Position numbers and translations under genes: made by a program
Source of the DNA: Avichristensenella sp031550535
GTDB taxonomy: Bacteria > Bacillota > Clostridia > Christensenellales > Aristaeellaceae
DNA: 64,000 nt
Reading direction: 5' to 3'
NCBI GenBank assembly: GCA_031550535.1
Contig: JAVBOM010000057.1
Span: 11,324-75,323 of the forward strand
In this document: positions 23,819 through 32,303 of the stretch, piece after piece
Position numbering within the stretch: the stretch's first letter is position 1
How the letters are laid out: each line of letters begins with the position of its first letter
Notes under the pieces: generated by a model
Seen by the model: the letters and a program-made list of their open reading frames with translations, nothing else
Told to the model about the DNA's origin: nothing
Database searches by the model: none

Positions 23819-24940
23819 ATGATGATGAAAAAATACGCGCTAGGGGTTTTCATGTTGGCGGCGCTCCTGTATAATAGCTGCGTACCCGTGGTGGCGGAGG
23901 CGTCCTCCGCGCGCGCCGCCTATGTGGTGGACCTGAAGACCGGGCGCGTGCTGTACGCCGAGAACGAGGACGAGCGGTTGCCCATGGCCTCCACCACCAA
24001 GGTGATGACGGCGCTGCTCGCGCTGGAAAACGGCGACCTGGACGCCAAGGTCCTGACGACCGACGTGTCATACGGCGCGCCGGGCACGTCCATCTACCTG
24101 GGCCGGGGAGAGAGCCTCCGGCTGGAGGAGATGCTCTACGGCCTGATGCTCGCGTCCGGCAACGACGCGGCCCTGGCCATTGCCGAGCACATCGGCGGAT
24201 CGGTGGATGGCTTCGCCGCGATGATGAACGAGCGCGCCGTGACCCTGGGCGCTATGAACTCTCATTTCGTCAACCCCAACGGCCTGCCCGCCAAGGATCA
24301 CTACACCACGGCCAAGGACCTGACGCTCATCGCGGCGGAAGCGATGAAGAACCCGGTTTTTCGCGACATCGTATCGACACAGCGCGCGTCCATCCCGTGG
24401 GAGGGGCGCGATTACATGCGCGTCCTGAAGAACAAGAACGCCCTGCTCTCGGACTACGATGGCGCGACCGGCATCAAGACCGGGTTCACGCGCGCGGCGG
24501 GACGGTGCCTGGTGTTCGGCGCGCGGCACGAGGACATGGAGGTCGTCGGCGTGGTGCTGAACTGCCCGGACTGGTTTCACGAGGCCGCGAGCCTCATGGA
24601 CAATTGCTTTGACCGCTACACTTGGATTGAGATGCTGCCGGACGGCGAATGGGTGGGGCAGGCGATGGTGGAGAACGGCCGGGCGGAGAGCGTGCCCGCC
24701 ATTGTGCGCGGCGCGCTGGCAGCGCCGGTGGCCGAGGACGAAATGCCCCTGATGAAGATAGAGATCGTGGATTCCATCGCCGCGCCGCAGCCGGCGGGCG
24801 CGCAGGTTGGCTGGGCGACGATGATGCTGGAGGACGGCGAGGTGCTGGACCGGCGGCCCATCGTGCTGGCCGATCCCGTGCTGAAAGCGCCCTCGGCGCT
24901 GGCCCGCTGGCTTTACTGCTGGCCGTTGTTGTCAAGATGA
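23819..24940 (+). CDS. dacF: D-alanyl-D-alanine carboxypeptidase (DacF/PBP5 type)
   Basis: Penicillin-binding S11 peptidase that trims the terminal D-Ala of peptidoglycan peptides. Signal peptide: MMMKKYALGVFMLAALLYNS, ending near VVAEASS. All three catalytic motifs are visible: S-x-x-K in MASTTKVMTALLALE, S-G-N in MLASGNDAALAIAEHIGG and K-T-G in TGIKTGFTRAAGR. Length is 373 residues, normal for the DacF group, with a beta-rich C-terminal domain and a hydrophobic end (ARWLYCWPLLS). Start 23819 follows AAAGGGG at 23802-23808. Context (ytfJ, rluB) matches the dacF region of spore formers. Confidence 0.93.
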   Translation: MMMKKYALGVFMLAALLYNSCVPVVAEASSARAAYVVDLKTGRVLYAENEDERLPMASTTKVMTALLALENGDLDAKVLTTDVSYGAPGTSIYLGRGESLRLEEMLYGLMLASGNDAALAIAEHIGGSVDGFAAMMNERAVTLGAMNSHFVNPNGLPAKDHYTTAKDLTLIAAEAMKNPVFRDIVSTQRASIPWEGRDYMRVLKNKNALLSDYDGATGIKTGFTRAAGRCLVFGARHEDMEVVGVVLNCPDWFHEAASLMDNCFDRYTWIEMLPDGEWVGQAMVENGRAESVPAIVRGALAAPVAEDEMPLMKIEIVDSIAAPQPAGAQVGWATMMLEDGEVLDRRPIVLADPVLKAPSALARWLYCWPLLSR

Positions 24941-24941
24941 A

Positions 24942-25001
24942 GGTAAGGATTTCTGGCGAAATCCTCCTATGGCGGCCGATTTTTCAAATCAGCGCCGCCA
25001 T
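24942..25001 (+). repeat. two-hairpin interspersed element, copy 7
   Basis: GGATTTCtggcGAAATCC is followed by GGCGgccGATTTttcAAATCaGCGCC. It fills the gap between dacF and the GNAT gene and ends just before the AAAGGAG ribosome binding site of the latter. Confidence 0.93.
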
Positions 25002-25021
25002 CAAATAAAGGAGCTTCTGGC

Positions 25022-25585
25022 ATGATCGAGATTCGAAAGCTGACGCCGGAGACAGCACCCCTGCTCTGGACGGTGGAGGACCGGCGGCTGGATAGCGAGC
25101 GCGTGATCGTCCGCCCCAAGCCTGGCGGCTTCGACCTGGACTACAAGGCACTGCCCGGCGCGCTGTGGCGCGTGGGCAACGCGGAGCGCGACGTGCCGGA
25201 CGACCTGACCACCTGGATGGACGACCCGGACCGGGACGTGTACCTTGCCTGGCTGGAGGACGCGGTGGCCGGGCAAATCCTGCTGCAGGCGGAGCCGAAC
25301 AAGCTGGCGCGCATCCGGGACATCCGCGTAGCCATGTCCATGCGCAGGCGCGGCGTGGGCGAGGCGATGATCGCGCTGGCCGAGGACTGGGCGCGCAGCA
25401 AGGAGCTGACGGGCATTACCGTGGAGACGCAGGATGTCAACGCGGGCGCGTGCCAGTTCCTGACGAAGTGCGGCTTTCAGCTCGGCGGCGTGGACACGCT
25501 CCGCTATGTGGCGCGCTCCAAACAGACCCTGAAGGCGGTCGGGCTCCGCGAGAGCGCGCTGTTCTTCTATAAGTTTTTACGATGA
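25022..25585 (+). CDS. GNAT family N-acetyltransferase
   Basis: A 187-residue acetyltransferase-like protein. The acetyl-CoA loop is visible as IRVAMSMRRRGVGEAMIALA (the R-x-x-G-x-G/A pattern), followed by ITVETQDVNAGACQFLTKCG typical of the last GNAT strands. AAAGGAG precedes the ATG. It overlaps the downstream rluB by 4 bp (ATGA). Substrate unknown. Confidence 0.85.
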   Translation: MIEIRKLTPETAPLLWTVEDRRLDSERVIVRPKPGGFDLDYKALPGALWRVGNAERDVPDDLTTWMDDPDRDVYLAWLEDAVAGQILLQAEPNKLARIRDIRVAMSMRRRGVGEAMIALAEDWARSKELTGITVETQDVNAGACQFLTKCGFQLGGVDTLRYVARSKQTLKAVGLRESALFFYKFLR

Positions 25586-26304
25586 ACGAAGAGAATAGCA
25601 TGCGGCTGCAAAAATATCTGGCGAGCGCAGGCGTGGCCTCCCGCAGAAAGTGCGAGGAGATCATCGCCCAGGGGCGCGTGGCCATCAACGGCGTTACGGT
25701 GGCGGAGATGGGCGTGAAGGTGCGCGAGGGCGACACCGTGACCGTGGATGAGCAGCCCATCCGGCCCCAGGAAAAGCTGTACTACATCCTGTACCATAAG
25801 CCGATCGGCGAGGTATCCACCGCGAGCGACCCGGAAGGCCGCCCCACCGTGGTGGACAGATTTCGCGACTTCCCCGCGCGGCTGTACCCGGTGGGCCGCC
25901 TGGACTTCGATAGCGAGGGCCTGCTGCTGCTGACGAACGACGGCGACCTGACGCAGCGCATGCTGCACCCGAGCCGGGAGGTGGACAAGACCTACCTGGC
26001 GCGTGTGAGCGGCGATGTGCCGATGGAGGCCGTGCGCGAAATGCGGCGCGGTGTGGACCTGGACGGGCGGAGAACGTCGCCCGCGGAGGTGCGCATCATC
26101 CGCAGGACCGACGCGGAGACCGTGCTGCTCATCACCATCCACGAGGGGCGCAACCGGCAGGTGCGGCGCATGGTGGAGGCTGTCGGGCGCACGGTGCTGA
26201 TGCTGCGGCGCGTGCAGTTTGGCCCGCTGGAGCTGGGCGAGCTGAAGCGCGGCGAATGGCGGGAACTGACGCCGGAGGAGGTCGCGCTGGTCAAGAGGCT
26301 GTAG
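25582..26304 (+). CDS. rluB: ribosomal large subunit pseudouridine synthase B
   Basis: A 240-residue RsuA/RluB-type pseudouridine synthase modifying 23S rRNA. An S4 RNA-binding domain comes first (MRLQKYLASAGVASRRKCEE). The catalytic domain follows, with the active Asp in LYPVGRLDFDSEGLLLLTND and EGRNRQVRRMVEAVG. Translation may start at 25582 (overlapping the GNAT stop) or at the ATG six codons later, which is preceded by GAAGAGA. It is the last gene before a strong terminator. Confidence 0.95.
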   Translation: MNEENSMRLQKYLASAGVASRRKCEEIIAQGRVAINGVTVAEMGVKVREGDTVTVDEQPIRPQEKLYYILYHKPIGEVSTASDPEGRPTVVDRFRDFPARLYPVGRLDFDSEGLLLLTNDGDLTQRMLHPSREVDKTYLARVSGDVPMEAVREMRRGVDLDGRRTSPAEVRIIRRTDAETVLLITIHEGRNRQVRRMVEAVGRTVLMLRRVQFGPLELGELKRGEWRELTPEEVALVKRL

Positions 26305-26320
26305 AGAACATCCGAACAAA

Positions 26321-26344
26321 AACGCCCGTCCGGGGCGTTTTTTT
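26321..26344 (+). terminator. rho-independent terminator after rluB
   Basis: AACGCCC (26321-26327), a 5-base loop and GGGCGTT (26333-26339) run into seven Ts. It ends the scpA-to-rluB direction. The region 26345-26567 then carries an AT-rich stretch with a small inverted repeat (AGATTG..CAATCT near 26381-26404) and presumably the promoter of the decarboxylase operon; I could not assign clear -35/-10 boxes. Confidence 0.9.
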
Positions 26345-26567
26345 ATGCGTTTTTTACGCACCCTATACCCGCCGGACCGCAGATTGTAAAAAATTTCGCA
26401 ATCTAAGCAGGAAATAGGGGATAAATGTAGTATAGCTGAAATTGGGTGAAGATTCGAATTGGTGTTTCGCCCATGCGGTTTTCCGCATTCACGTCCTTTG
26501 TTCGGCCGAATTCCGGCTCGCGATTATACAGGCATCATACGCCCACTGGGGAAGAGGAGACAGCAGA

Positions 26568-27053
26568 ATGGACATGTTGTGGTATGGCGTGAAGGTCATG
26601 GTGGTAGGGATGGTGGTCGTGTTCGTCGGCCTCATCATCCTCATCGCTTGCATCAATGCGCTCAGGGCTGTCAAGGGAAAAGAAAACGCCGCGCCAGAAG
26701 CGGGAAGAGCGGCGGAACAGCCCGTCTTCGCCGTGCCTGCCGCCGCGGCCGCGCCATTGCCGGAGACGGTGCGCGCCTACACGCCCGGCCCTCCGATCAC
26801 GCGGAGCGACGGCGCGTTTCACGCGGTGGTGAACGCCGCGATCGCCCAGACGCTGACGGACGAAGGCGTCAATCCCGAGGGCGGGTTCGTCATCCGGTCT
26901 GTCAAAAAAATCGACGAGCTTGGCAAAAAGCTCACCACCAAGGATGGCGCGCTCTACGCCGTCGTCACCGGCGCGGTCGCCGAGACGCTGGCGGCCGAAG
27001 GTGTGAATCCAGACGGCGGATTTGTAATCCATTCCGTCAAGGCACAGAAGTAA
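26568..27053 (+). CDS. oadG: OadG-like gamma subunit of Na+ decarboxylase, duplicated C-terminal motif
   Basis: A 161-residue membrane protein. Residues 8-30 are one transmembrane helix (KVMVVGMVVVFVGLIILIAC), the hallmark of the sodium-pump decarboxylase gamma subunit that links alpha and beta subunits. An Ala/Pro-rich linker follows. The C-terminal half holds two copies of a 33-residue unit (about 81-113 and 126-158), both reading DGA-aromatic-x-AVV...EGVNP[ED]GGFVI. The start at 26568 is preceded by GAAGAGGAG. First gene of the decarboxylase operon. Confidence 0.85.
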   Translation: MDMLWYGVKVMVVGMVVVFVGLIILIACINALRAVKGKENAAPEAGRAAEQPVFAVPAAAAAPLPETVRAYTPGPPITRSDGAFHAVVNAAIAQTLTDEGVNPEGGFVIRSVKKIDELGKKLTTKDGALYAVVTGAVAETLAAEGVNPDGGFVIHSVKAQK

Positions 27054-27113
27054 TGAGTAGCCCTATTTCGTTCGGAAACCCCGATTTTTCACATTATAGA
27101 GGAGGAAGGTCTC

Positions 27114-27497
27114 ATGCGTAAATTCTTGGTCACGGTCAACGGCGATTCTTATGAGGTCATGGTGGAAGAAATCGGCGGTGTCGCGCGCGTCGCGCCGCAG
27201 ACGGCCCCTGTTGCCGCGCCCGTCGCCGCGCCCGCCCCTGTCGCGACCGCTCCGGCGCCCGCTGCGCCCGCGCCCGTTGCCGGCGGCCATAAGGTGCCGT
27301 GCCCCATGCCCGGCACGATCCTCGGCGTGAACGTCCAGGTTGGTCAGGTCGTCAAGGGCGGCGACGTGCTGGTGGTCCTTGAGGCCATGAAGATGGAAAA
27401 CGAAATTCCGGCGCCCGTGGATGGCAAGGTGGTTCAGATCGCCGTTTCCAAGGGATCGTCCGTCAACACCGGCGATGTGCTGGTCGTGCTGGCGTAG
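27114..27497 (+). CDS. biotin carboxyl carrier protein of decarboxylase
   Basis: A 127-residue biotin acceptor. The N-terminal strand MRKFLVTVNGDSYEVMVEE is followed by a flexible Ala/Pro linker (about residues 28-58), then the biotinyl domain with the target lysine in VVLEAMKMENEIPAP and the partner loop CPMPGTILGVNV. It carries CO2 from the alpha subunit to the membrane beta subunit. Followed after 39 bp by oadB. Confidence 0.94.
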   Translation: MRKFLVTVNGDSYEVMVEEIGGVARVAPQTAPVAAPVAAPAPVATAPAPAAPAPVAGGHKVPCPMPGTILGVNVQVGQVVKGGDVLVVLEAMKMENEIPAPVDGKVVQIAVSKGSSVNTGDVLVVLA

Positions 27498-27536
27498 CAT
27501 CACGTTTGGCGAACCGACACGAAAGGAAATGAGGAC

Positions 27537-28775
27537 ATGACCGAGTTTAACATTCTGGAAACGCTAAAGGGCTTGGTGACCGATTCGGGCATCCTTTCGC
27601 TGTTCCAAAACCCAGGGAACCTGGTCATGATCGTGGTATCCTGCGTCCTGCTCTATCTCGCCATCGTGAAGCAATTTGAGCCGCTATTGCTCATCCCGAT
27701 CGCGTTTGGCATGCTGCTGACGAACCTGCCGCTGGCGGGTATGATGGATACCCCGGTCTATACCTACCTCGCGGACGCTGTGCACAACGGCAAAGAGGGC
27801 ATCAAGGTCATCATGGAGGACGGCTCCACGATGTATCAATACATCGAAAGCAACGGGGGCCTTCTGTACTACCTCTACCAGGGCGTGAAGCTCGGCATCT
27901 ACCCGCCGCTCATCTTCATGGGCGTCGGCGCGATGACGGACTTTGGCCCGCTGATCGCCAACCCGAAGTCCCTGCTGCTAGGCGCGGCGGCGCAGCTTGG
28001 TATCTTCCTGGTGTTCATCATGGCCAATCTGGTCGGGTTCACGCCCGCCGAGTCGGCCTCGATCGGCATCATCGGCGGCGCTGACGGCCCGACGGCCATC
28101 TACACCGCCACGAAGCTTGCCCCGCACCTGCTCGGCCCGATCGCGGTGGCCGCGTACTCGTACATGGCGCTTGTGCCGGTCATTCAGCCGCCGATCATGA
28201 AGGCGCTGACGACCAAGGAAGAGCGCATGATCGTGATGGAGCAGCTACGCCCGGTGTCCAAGCGCGAGAAGATCATCTTCCCGGTCATGGTCACCATCGT
28301 CGTATCGCTGCTGCTGCCGTCCGCCGCGCCGCTGGTCGGCATGCTGATGCTGGGCAACCTGTTCCGCGAGGCGCTGGTGGTGGACCGCCTGAGCAAGACC
28401 GCGCAGAACGAGCTGATTAACATCGTGACGATTTTCTTAGGGCTCACCGTAGGCGCCACCGCCAAGGCGGATACGTTCCTGAACGTGCAGACCCTCCTCA
28501 TCCTGGCGATGGGCGTGCTGGCGTTCTCGGGCGGCACCGCGGGCGGCGTGCTACTGGCCAAGCTGATGAACAAGCTGTCCGGCGGCAAGATCAACCCGCT
28601 GATCGGCTCCGCCGGCGTCAGCGCCGTGCCGATGGCCGCGCGCGTGTCGCAAGTGGTCGGCCAGAAAGAAAACCCGAGGAACTTCCTGCTCATGCATGCC
28701 ATGGGCCCGAACGTCGCGGGCGTGATCGGGTCCGCCATCGCGGCGGGCGTGTTCCTGTCGATGTACGCGAAGTGA
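27537..28775 (+). CDS. oadB: Na+-translocating decarboxylase beta subunit
   Basis: A 412-residue polytopic membrane protein of the OadB/GcdB/MmdB family that couples decarboxylation of carboxybiotin to Na+ export. The hallmark segments are PPLIFMGVGAMTDFGPLIAN, the conserved SIGIIGGADGPTAIY with its essential Asp, and NPLIGSAGVSAVPMAARVSQ near the C-terminus. Substrate specificity is set by the alpha subunit (position 29150). Preceded by GAAAGGA. Confidence 0.95.
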   Translation: MTEFNILETLKGLVTDSGILSLFQNPGNLVMIVVSCVLLYLAIVKQFEPLLLIPIAFGMLLTNLPLAGMMDTPVYTYLADAVHNGKEGIKVIMEDGSTMYQYIESNGGLLYYLYQGVKLGIYPPLIFMGVGAMTDFGPLIANPKSLLLGAAAQLGIFLVFIMANLVGFTPAESASIGIIGGADGPTAIYTATKLAPHLLGPIAVAAYSYMALVPVIQPPIMKALTTKEERMIVMEQLRPVSKREKIIFPVMVTIVVSLLLPSAAPLVGMLMLGNLFREALVVDRLSKTAQNELINIVTIFLGLTVGATAKADTFLNVQTLLILAMGVLAFSGGTAGGVLLAKLMNKLSGGKINPLIGSAGVSAVPMAARVSQVVGQKENPRNFLLMHAMGPNVAGVIGSAIAAGVFLSMYAK

Positions 28776-28804
28776 TCACAGGGGGGACGCGTCCCCCCCT
28801 GTGA
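28776..28804 (+). terminator. hairpin directly after oadB
   Basis: TCACAGGGGGGAC (28776-28788) pairs with GTCCCCCCCTGTGA (28791-28804) with one unpaired C. The stem begins right after the stop codon and lacks a T-run, so it may be a leaky terminator or a 3'-end stabiliser between oadB and oadA. Confidence 0.6.
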
Positions 28805-29149
28805 TACCCCCAAGGAATGTTTTCCTCCGTTTCACTGCGGAAAACTCCACGCCCATCCGGGTTCCCGCATTGTCGCGCCCCGGGCGCGCGCACCCTGGCA
28901 TTGTCGCGCTGGCCGCATGCGCGTCCATCACCCTGTGTCAGGGCGAACCTTCACCTCGCTCCATCGCCCACAGGGCGCGCTCGGTTTCAGTTTTATGCGA
29001 AAACAGACCTACGGCGCATTCGTTTCCGCCACTGGCGGAATAGCGCCTCCAGTCCCGGCAAAGCCGGGCGATACGATTACATTCGAGGGGCTGCAGCCGC
29101 TCGAGTTCCCCAAGGGGTACGAGACTACCCCTGCCCACAAGGAGGTACT
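28805..29149 (+). other. long leader of oadA with several small hairpins
   Basis: This 345-bp gap inside an otherwise tight operon has no gene I can support; an open frame joins it to oadA but has no ribosome binding site of its own and resembles nothing. Short inverted repeats cluster near its 3' end: CCGCCactGGCGG, CCCGGCaaaGCCGGG, and CTCGagttCCCCaaGGGGtaCGAG just before the GGAGG of oadA. It looks like a structured untranslated region. Confidence 0.4.
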
Positions 29150-30538
29150 ATGTCGAAAGTACACATTACGGATACCATTCTGCGCGACGCGCACCAATCC
29201 CAGGCCGCGACGCGCATGCGCACGGAGGAAATGCTCCCCGCGTGCGAATACCTGGACAAGGCCGGGTTCTACTCGCTGGAATGCTGGGGCGGCGCGACGT
29301 TCGATTCCTGCCTGCGCTTCCTGAACGAGGACCCGTGGGAGCGGCTGCGCACGCTGCGCAAGGCGCTGCCGAACACGAAGCTGCAGATGCTCCTGCGCGG
29401 GCAGAACATCCTGGGCTACAAGCACTATGCCGATGACGTGGTCGAAGCGTTCGTCAAGAAGAGCATCGACAACGGCATCGACATCATCCGCACGTTTGAC
29501 GCGCTGAACGATCTGCGCAACATGCAGACCGCCGTGAAGGCGTGCAAGCAGTACGGCGGCACGGCCGAGGTGGCGATGAGCTACACGATCAGCCCCGTGC
29601 ACACGGAGCAGTACTTCATGGATCTCGCCAAGAAAATCGAGGACATGGGCGCGGACATCATCTGCATCAAGGACATGGCGAACCTGCTGCTGCCGTACGC
29701 CGCGTATGACCTGGTGAAGAAGCTGAAGTCCGCCACGAAGCTGCCGATCCACCTGCACACGCACAACACGACCGGCACGGGCGACATGACGCTGCTGAAG
29801 GCCGTCGAGGCGGGCGTGGACATCGTGGATACCGCGCTGTCGCCCCTGGCGAACGGCACGAGCCAGCCCGCCACCGAGGCGCTGGTCGCCACGCTGGCCG
29901 GGACCAAGTACGACACCGGCATCGACCTGAACATGCTGAGCAAGGCCGCCGAGCATTTCCGCGGCGTCGCCGACCGGCTGAAGAAGGACGGCTTCCTGGA
30001 CCCGCGCGTCCTGAGCGTGGACGTGAATACGCTGCTGTACCAGGTGCCGGGCGGCATGCTGTCCAACCTGATCAGCCAGCTCAAAGAAGCGAACGCCTCA
30101 AACAAGTTCTACGAGGTACTGGCGGAAATCCCGCGCGTGCGCGAGGACTTCGGCTACCCGCCGCTGGTCACGCCCACCAGCCAGATCGTTGGCACCCAGG
30201 CCGTGATGAACGTGCTGGGCGGCGAGCGGTACAAGATGGTCACCAAGGAGAGCAAGGGCTTGATGGCCGGCGAATACGGCCAGCTTCCCGCGCCGGTAAA
30301 TGAAGAGATCAGAAAGAAGATCATCGGCGACGCGAAAGTCATCACGCACCGCCCGGCCGACGACATCCCGCCCGAGATGGACAAATACCGCAAAGAGATC
30401 GCGGGCTGGATGGAGCAGGACGAAGACGTGCTGTCCTACGCGCTGTTCCCGCAGGTGGCGCAGAAGTACTTCGAGTACCGCAAGGCAAAGAAGGACGGCA
30501 CCCTGATGCCCGAAATCAAAGTAAAGGTGCTGGCGTGA
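29150..30538 (+). CDS. oadA: oxaloacetate decarboxylase alpha subunit / carboxyltransferase
   Basis: A 462-residue HMGL-like TIM-barrel carboxyltransferase (OadA, pyruvate carboxylase subunit B type). VHITDTILRDAHQSQAATRM opens the metal-binding barrel and LECWGGATFDSCLRFL follows. The catalytic-lysine region is GADIICIKDMANLLLPYAAY and the metal-binding pair is in LPIHLHTHNTTGTGD. A PYC_OADA domain follows, with VPGGMLSNL and TPTSQIVGTQAV. It ends without a biotin domain, which is encoded separately at 27114. Oxaloacetate is the likeliest substrate; methylmalonyl-CoA cannot be fully ruled out. The ATG at 29150 follows GGAGG. Confidence 0.93.
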   Translation: MSKVHITDTILRDAHQSQAATRMRTEEMLPACEYLDKAGFYSLECWGGATFDSCLRFLNEDPWERLRTLRKALPNTKLQMLLRGQNILGYKHYADDVVEAFVKKSIDNGIDIIRTFDALNDLRNMQTAVKACKQYGGTAEVAMSYTISPVHTEQYFMDLAKKIEDMGADIICIKDMANLLLPYAAYDLVKKLKSATKLPIHLHTHNTTGTGDMTLLKAVEAGVDIVDTALSPLANGTSQPATEALVATLAGTKYDTGIDLNMLSKAAEHFRGVADRLKKDGFLDPRVLSVDVNTLLYQVPGGMLSNLISQLKEANASNKFYEVLAEIPRVREDFGYPPLVTPTSQIVGTQAVMNVLGGERYKMVTKESKGLMAGEYGQLPAPVNEEIRKKIIGDAKVITHRPADDIPPEMDKYRKEIAGWMEQDEDVLSYALFPQVAQKYFEYRKAKKDGTLMPEIKVKVLA

Positions 30539-31308
30539 CGCGGCACGTGCTGCTATCCAACGACGACGGGGTGCAAGCCCCAGGCCTGCGCGCGCTGGCC
30601 GACGCATTCTGTGCGGCCGGCTGGCGCGTCACCGTTGCCGCGCCCGACCAGGAGCGCAGCGCGGCCTCACATAGCATCACGATCAAGCGGCCGCTTGTCG
30701 TTTCGCCCGCGCGGTGGGAGGGTGTGCCGGAAGGCGCGCCCCTGGCCGTGTGGAAGGCGGACGGCACGCCCGCGGACTGCGTGAAGGTGGCGCTGCACGA
30801 AATTTGTGAAGGAAAGCCCGACCTGGTCGTCTCCGGCATCAACAACGGCTGGAACGCGGGCACGGACGTGCATTACTCCGGCACGGTCGGCGCGGCGATG
30901 GAAGGCGCGTTTGAGGGATACCCGGCCATTGCCGTATCGGTCAAGCGGCCGGATGCCGCAAAGCTCGTGGGCGCCGCCGCGCTGGCCGTCCGGATGGCCG
31001 GGCGGCTGCTCGCGCATCCGCTGCCCACGCCGTCCGTGCTGAACATCAACCTGCCGGACTGCCCGCCGGATGAGATTCGCGGCGTGGTGGAAGCGCCAAT
31101 GACGTGCATCCGCTACACGGACGCGTATGACCGCATGGAGCACACCAGGGGGCGGCACGCCTACTGGCTCAAGGGCGACATCATCGAGGAAGGCTGTCTG
31201 CCGGACGGCGACCTGGACCGGCTGGTGCGCGGCTACGCCACGGTTACGGCCGTCGGGTGGGATCAGTCCATGCGCGGCGCCTGCGCTTCCATTCTGCAGG
31301 AAGAATGA
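30535..31308 (+). CDS. surE: 5'/3'-nucleotidase SurE
   Basis: Metal-dependent nucleoside monophosphatase, 257 residues. Conserved parts are HVLLSNDDGVQAPGLRALAD with the paired metal-binding Asp residues, SAASHSITIKRPL and SGINNGWNAGTDVHYSGTVG. It starts with GTG overlapping the oadA stop (GTGA), so it is coupled to the decarboxylase operon. An A/T hairpin (GAAAAATgttgcATTTTTC, 31307-31325) at its end may act as a weak terminator. Confidence 0.94.
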   Translation: MTRHVLLSNDDGVQAPGLRALADAFCAAGWRVTVAAPDQERSAASHSITIKRPLVVSPARWEGVPEGAPLAVWKADGTPADCVKVALHEICEGKPDLVVSGINNGWNAGTDVHYSGTVGAAMEGAFEGYPAIAVSVKRPDAAKLVGAAALAVRMAGRLLAHPLPTPSVLNINLPDCPPDEIRGVVEAPMTCIRYTDAYDRMEHTRGRHAYWLKGDIIEEGCLPDGDLDRLVRGYATVTAVGWDQSMRGACASILQEE

Positions 31309-31314
31309 AAAATG

Positions 31315-31343
31315 TTGCATTTTTCGATACGATCGTGTAAAAT
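31315..31343 (+). promoter_or_regulatory. promoter of the RpiR-type regulator
   Basis: TTGCAT (31315-31320), 17 bp, TAAAAT (31338-31343). The predicted start lies about 85 bases before the regulator gene. Confidence 0.6.
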
Positions 31344-31387
31344 ATGATCCAACGGCCTGCGGCTGCATTGCTGTGGGCCGTTTTATG

Positions 31388-31408
31388 CCAATTCCTAACG
31401 GAAATTGG
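31388..31408 (+). promoter_or_regulatory. inverted repeat upstream of the RpiR-type gene
   Basis: CCAATT-CC-taac-GG-AAATTGG is a near-perfect palindrome between the promoter and the ribosome binding site (AGGGAGG at 31422-31428). Its position suits an autoregulatory operator or an RNA hairpin; which is not known. Confidence 0.4.
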
Positions 31409-31436
31409 TATTACTAAGCGCAGGGAGGATCATCCG

Positions 31437-32303
31437 ATGCAGGATATGCAGGATTTGATCCGCCGGTTGAACCAGACCGGCAAGCGGTTGAGCAAGGGGC
31501 ACCGCCGCATCGCCGATTATATCATGCAGCACTACGACAAGGCCGTGTTCATGACCGCGTCCAGCCTGGGGGACCGCGTGGGGGTGAGCGAATCCACGGT
31601 GGTCCGCTTCGCGGCGGCGCTTGGGTACGAAGGTTACCCGCAATTGCAGCGCGCGATGCAGGAGCTTGTGCGCCACCGGCTGACATCGGTGCAGCGATTT
31701 GAGATGACGAGCGACCTGACACAGACGCAGATTTTGCAGACCGTGCTGAAGGCGGACATGCAGAACATCCGCTCCACCATTGAGGAGTTGGACACGGCAA
31801 AGTTTGACAGTGTGGTGAACCGGATTGTGGACGCGCGGTCGATCTACGTGATGGGCGTCAGGTCCGCCGCGCCGCTAGCGCAGTTCCTAGGGTACTATCT
31901 GCATTTTGTGTTTGACAATATTCATATTGCTTCCGCCGGTGTGCTGGATGTGATGGAGCAGATATCCCGCATCGGCGCGGAGGACGTGTTGATCGGCATC
32001 AGCTTCCCCAGGTACTCTACCCGGACGCTGGAGGCGATGAACTACGCGCTGTCGCGCGGGGCGCAGGTGATCGGCATCACGGACGGCCCGATGTCGCCGC
32101 TGATGGAGGTTTCCACCGAATGCCTGATGGCGCGCACGGACATGGCGTCGTTCGTGGACTCCCTGGCCGCGCCGCTGTCGCTCATCAACGCGCTGATCGT
32201 GGCCGTTGGCCTGAGACGGCGGGACGAGCTGGCCGAACACTTCGCGCAGCTAGAGGAAATCTGGCAGCAGAACCACATTTATCTGGAGCGGGAGAGAACA
32301 TGA
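31437..32303 (+). CDS. MurR/RpiR family transcriptional regulator
   Basis: A 288-residue regulator with an N-terminal HTH_6 domain (SKGHRRIADYIMQHYDKAVF, SSLGDRVGVSESTVVRFAAA) and a C-terminal sugar-isomerase (SIS) domain (RSIYVMGVRSAAPLAQFLGY, DVLIGISFPRYSTRTLEAMN). Such proteins sense phosphosugars. The start 31437 follows AGGGAGG. It overlaps the next flavoprotein gene by 4 bp. The inducer is unknown; no sugar gene is in its transcript, although uronate genes lie 2 kb away on the other strand. Confidence 0.9.
   Translation: MQDMQDLIRRLNQTGKRLSKGHRRIADYIMQHYDKAVFMTASSLGDRVGVSESTVVRFAAALGYEGYPQLQRAMQELVRHRLTSVQRFEMTSDLTQTQILQTVLKADMQNIRSTIEELDTAKFDSVVNRIVDARSIYVMGVRSAAPLAQFLGYYLHFVFDNIHIASAGVLDVMEQISRIGAEDVLIGISFPRYSTRTLEAMNYALSRGAQVIGITDGPMSPLMEVSTECLMARTDMASFVDSLAAPLSLINALIVAVGLRRRDELAEHFAQLEEIWQQNHIYLERERT

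Noticed and set aside
28817..29149. In-frame 111-codon extension at the 5' end of oadA
   Set aside because: OadA homology begins at MSKVHITDTILRD, which has a strong GGAGG site; the upstream residues look like random coding of a hairpin-rich leader.
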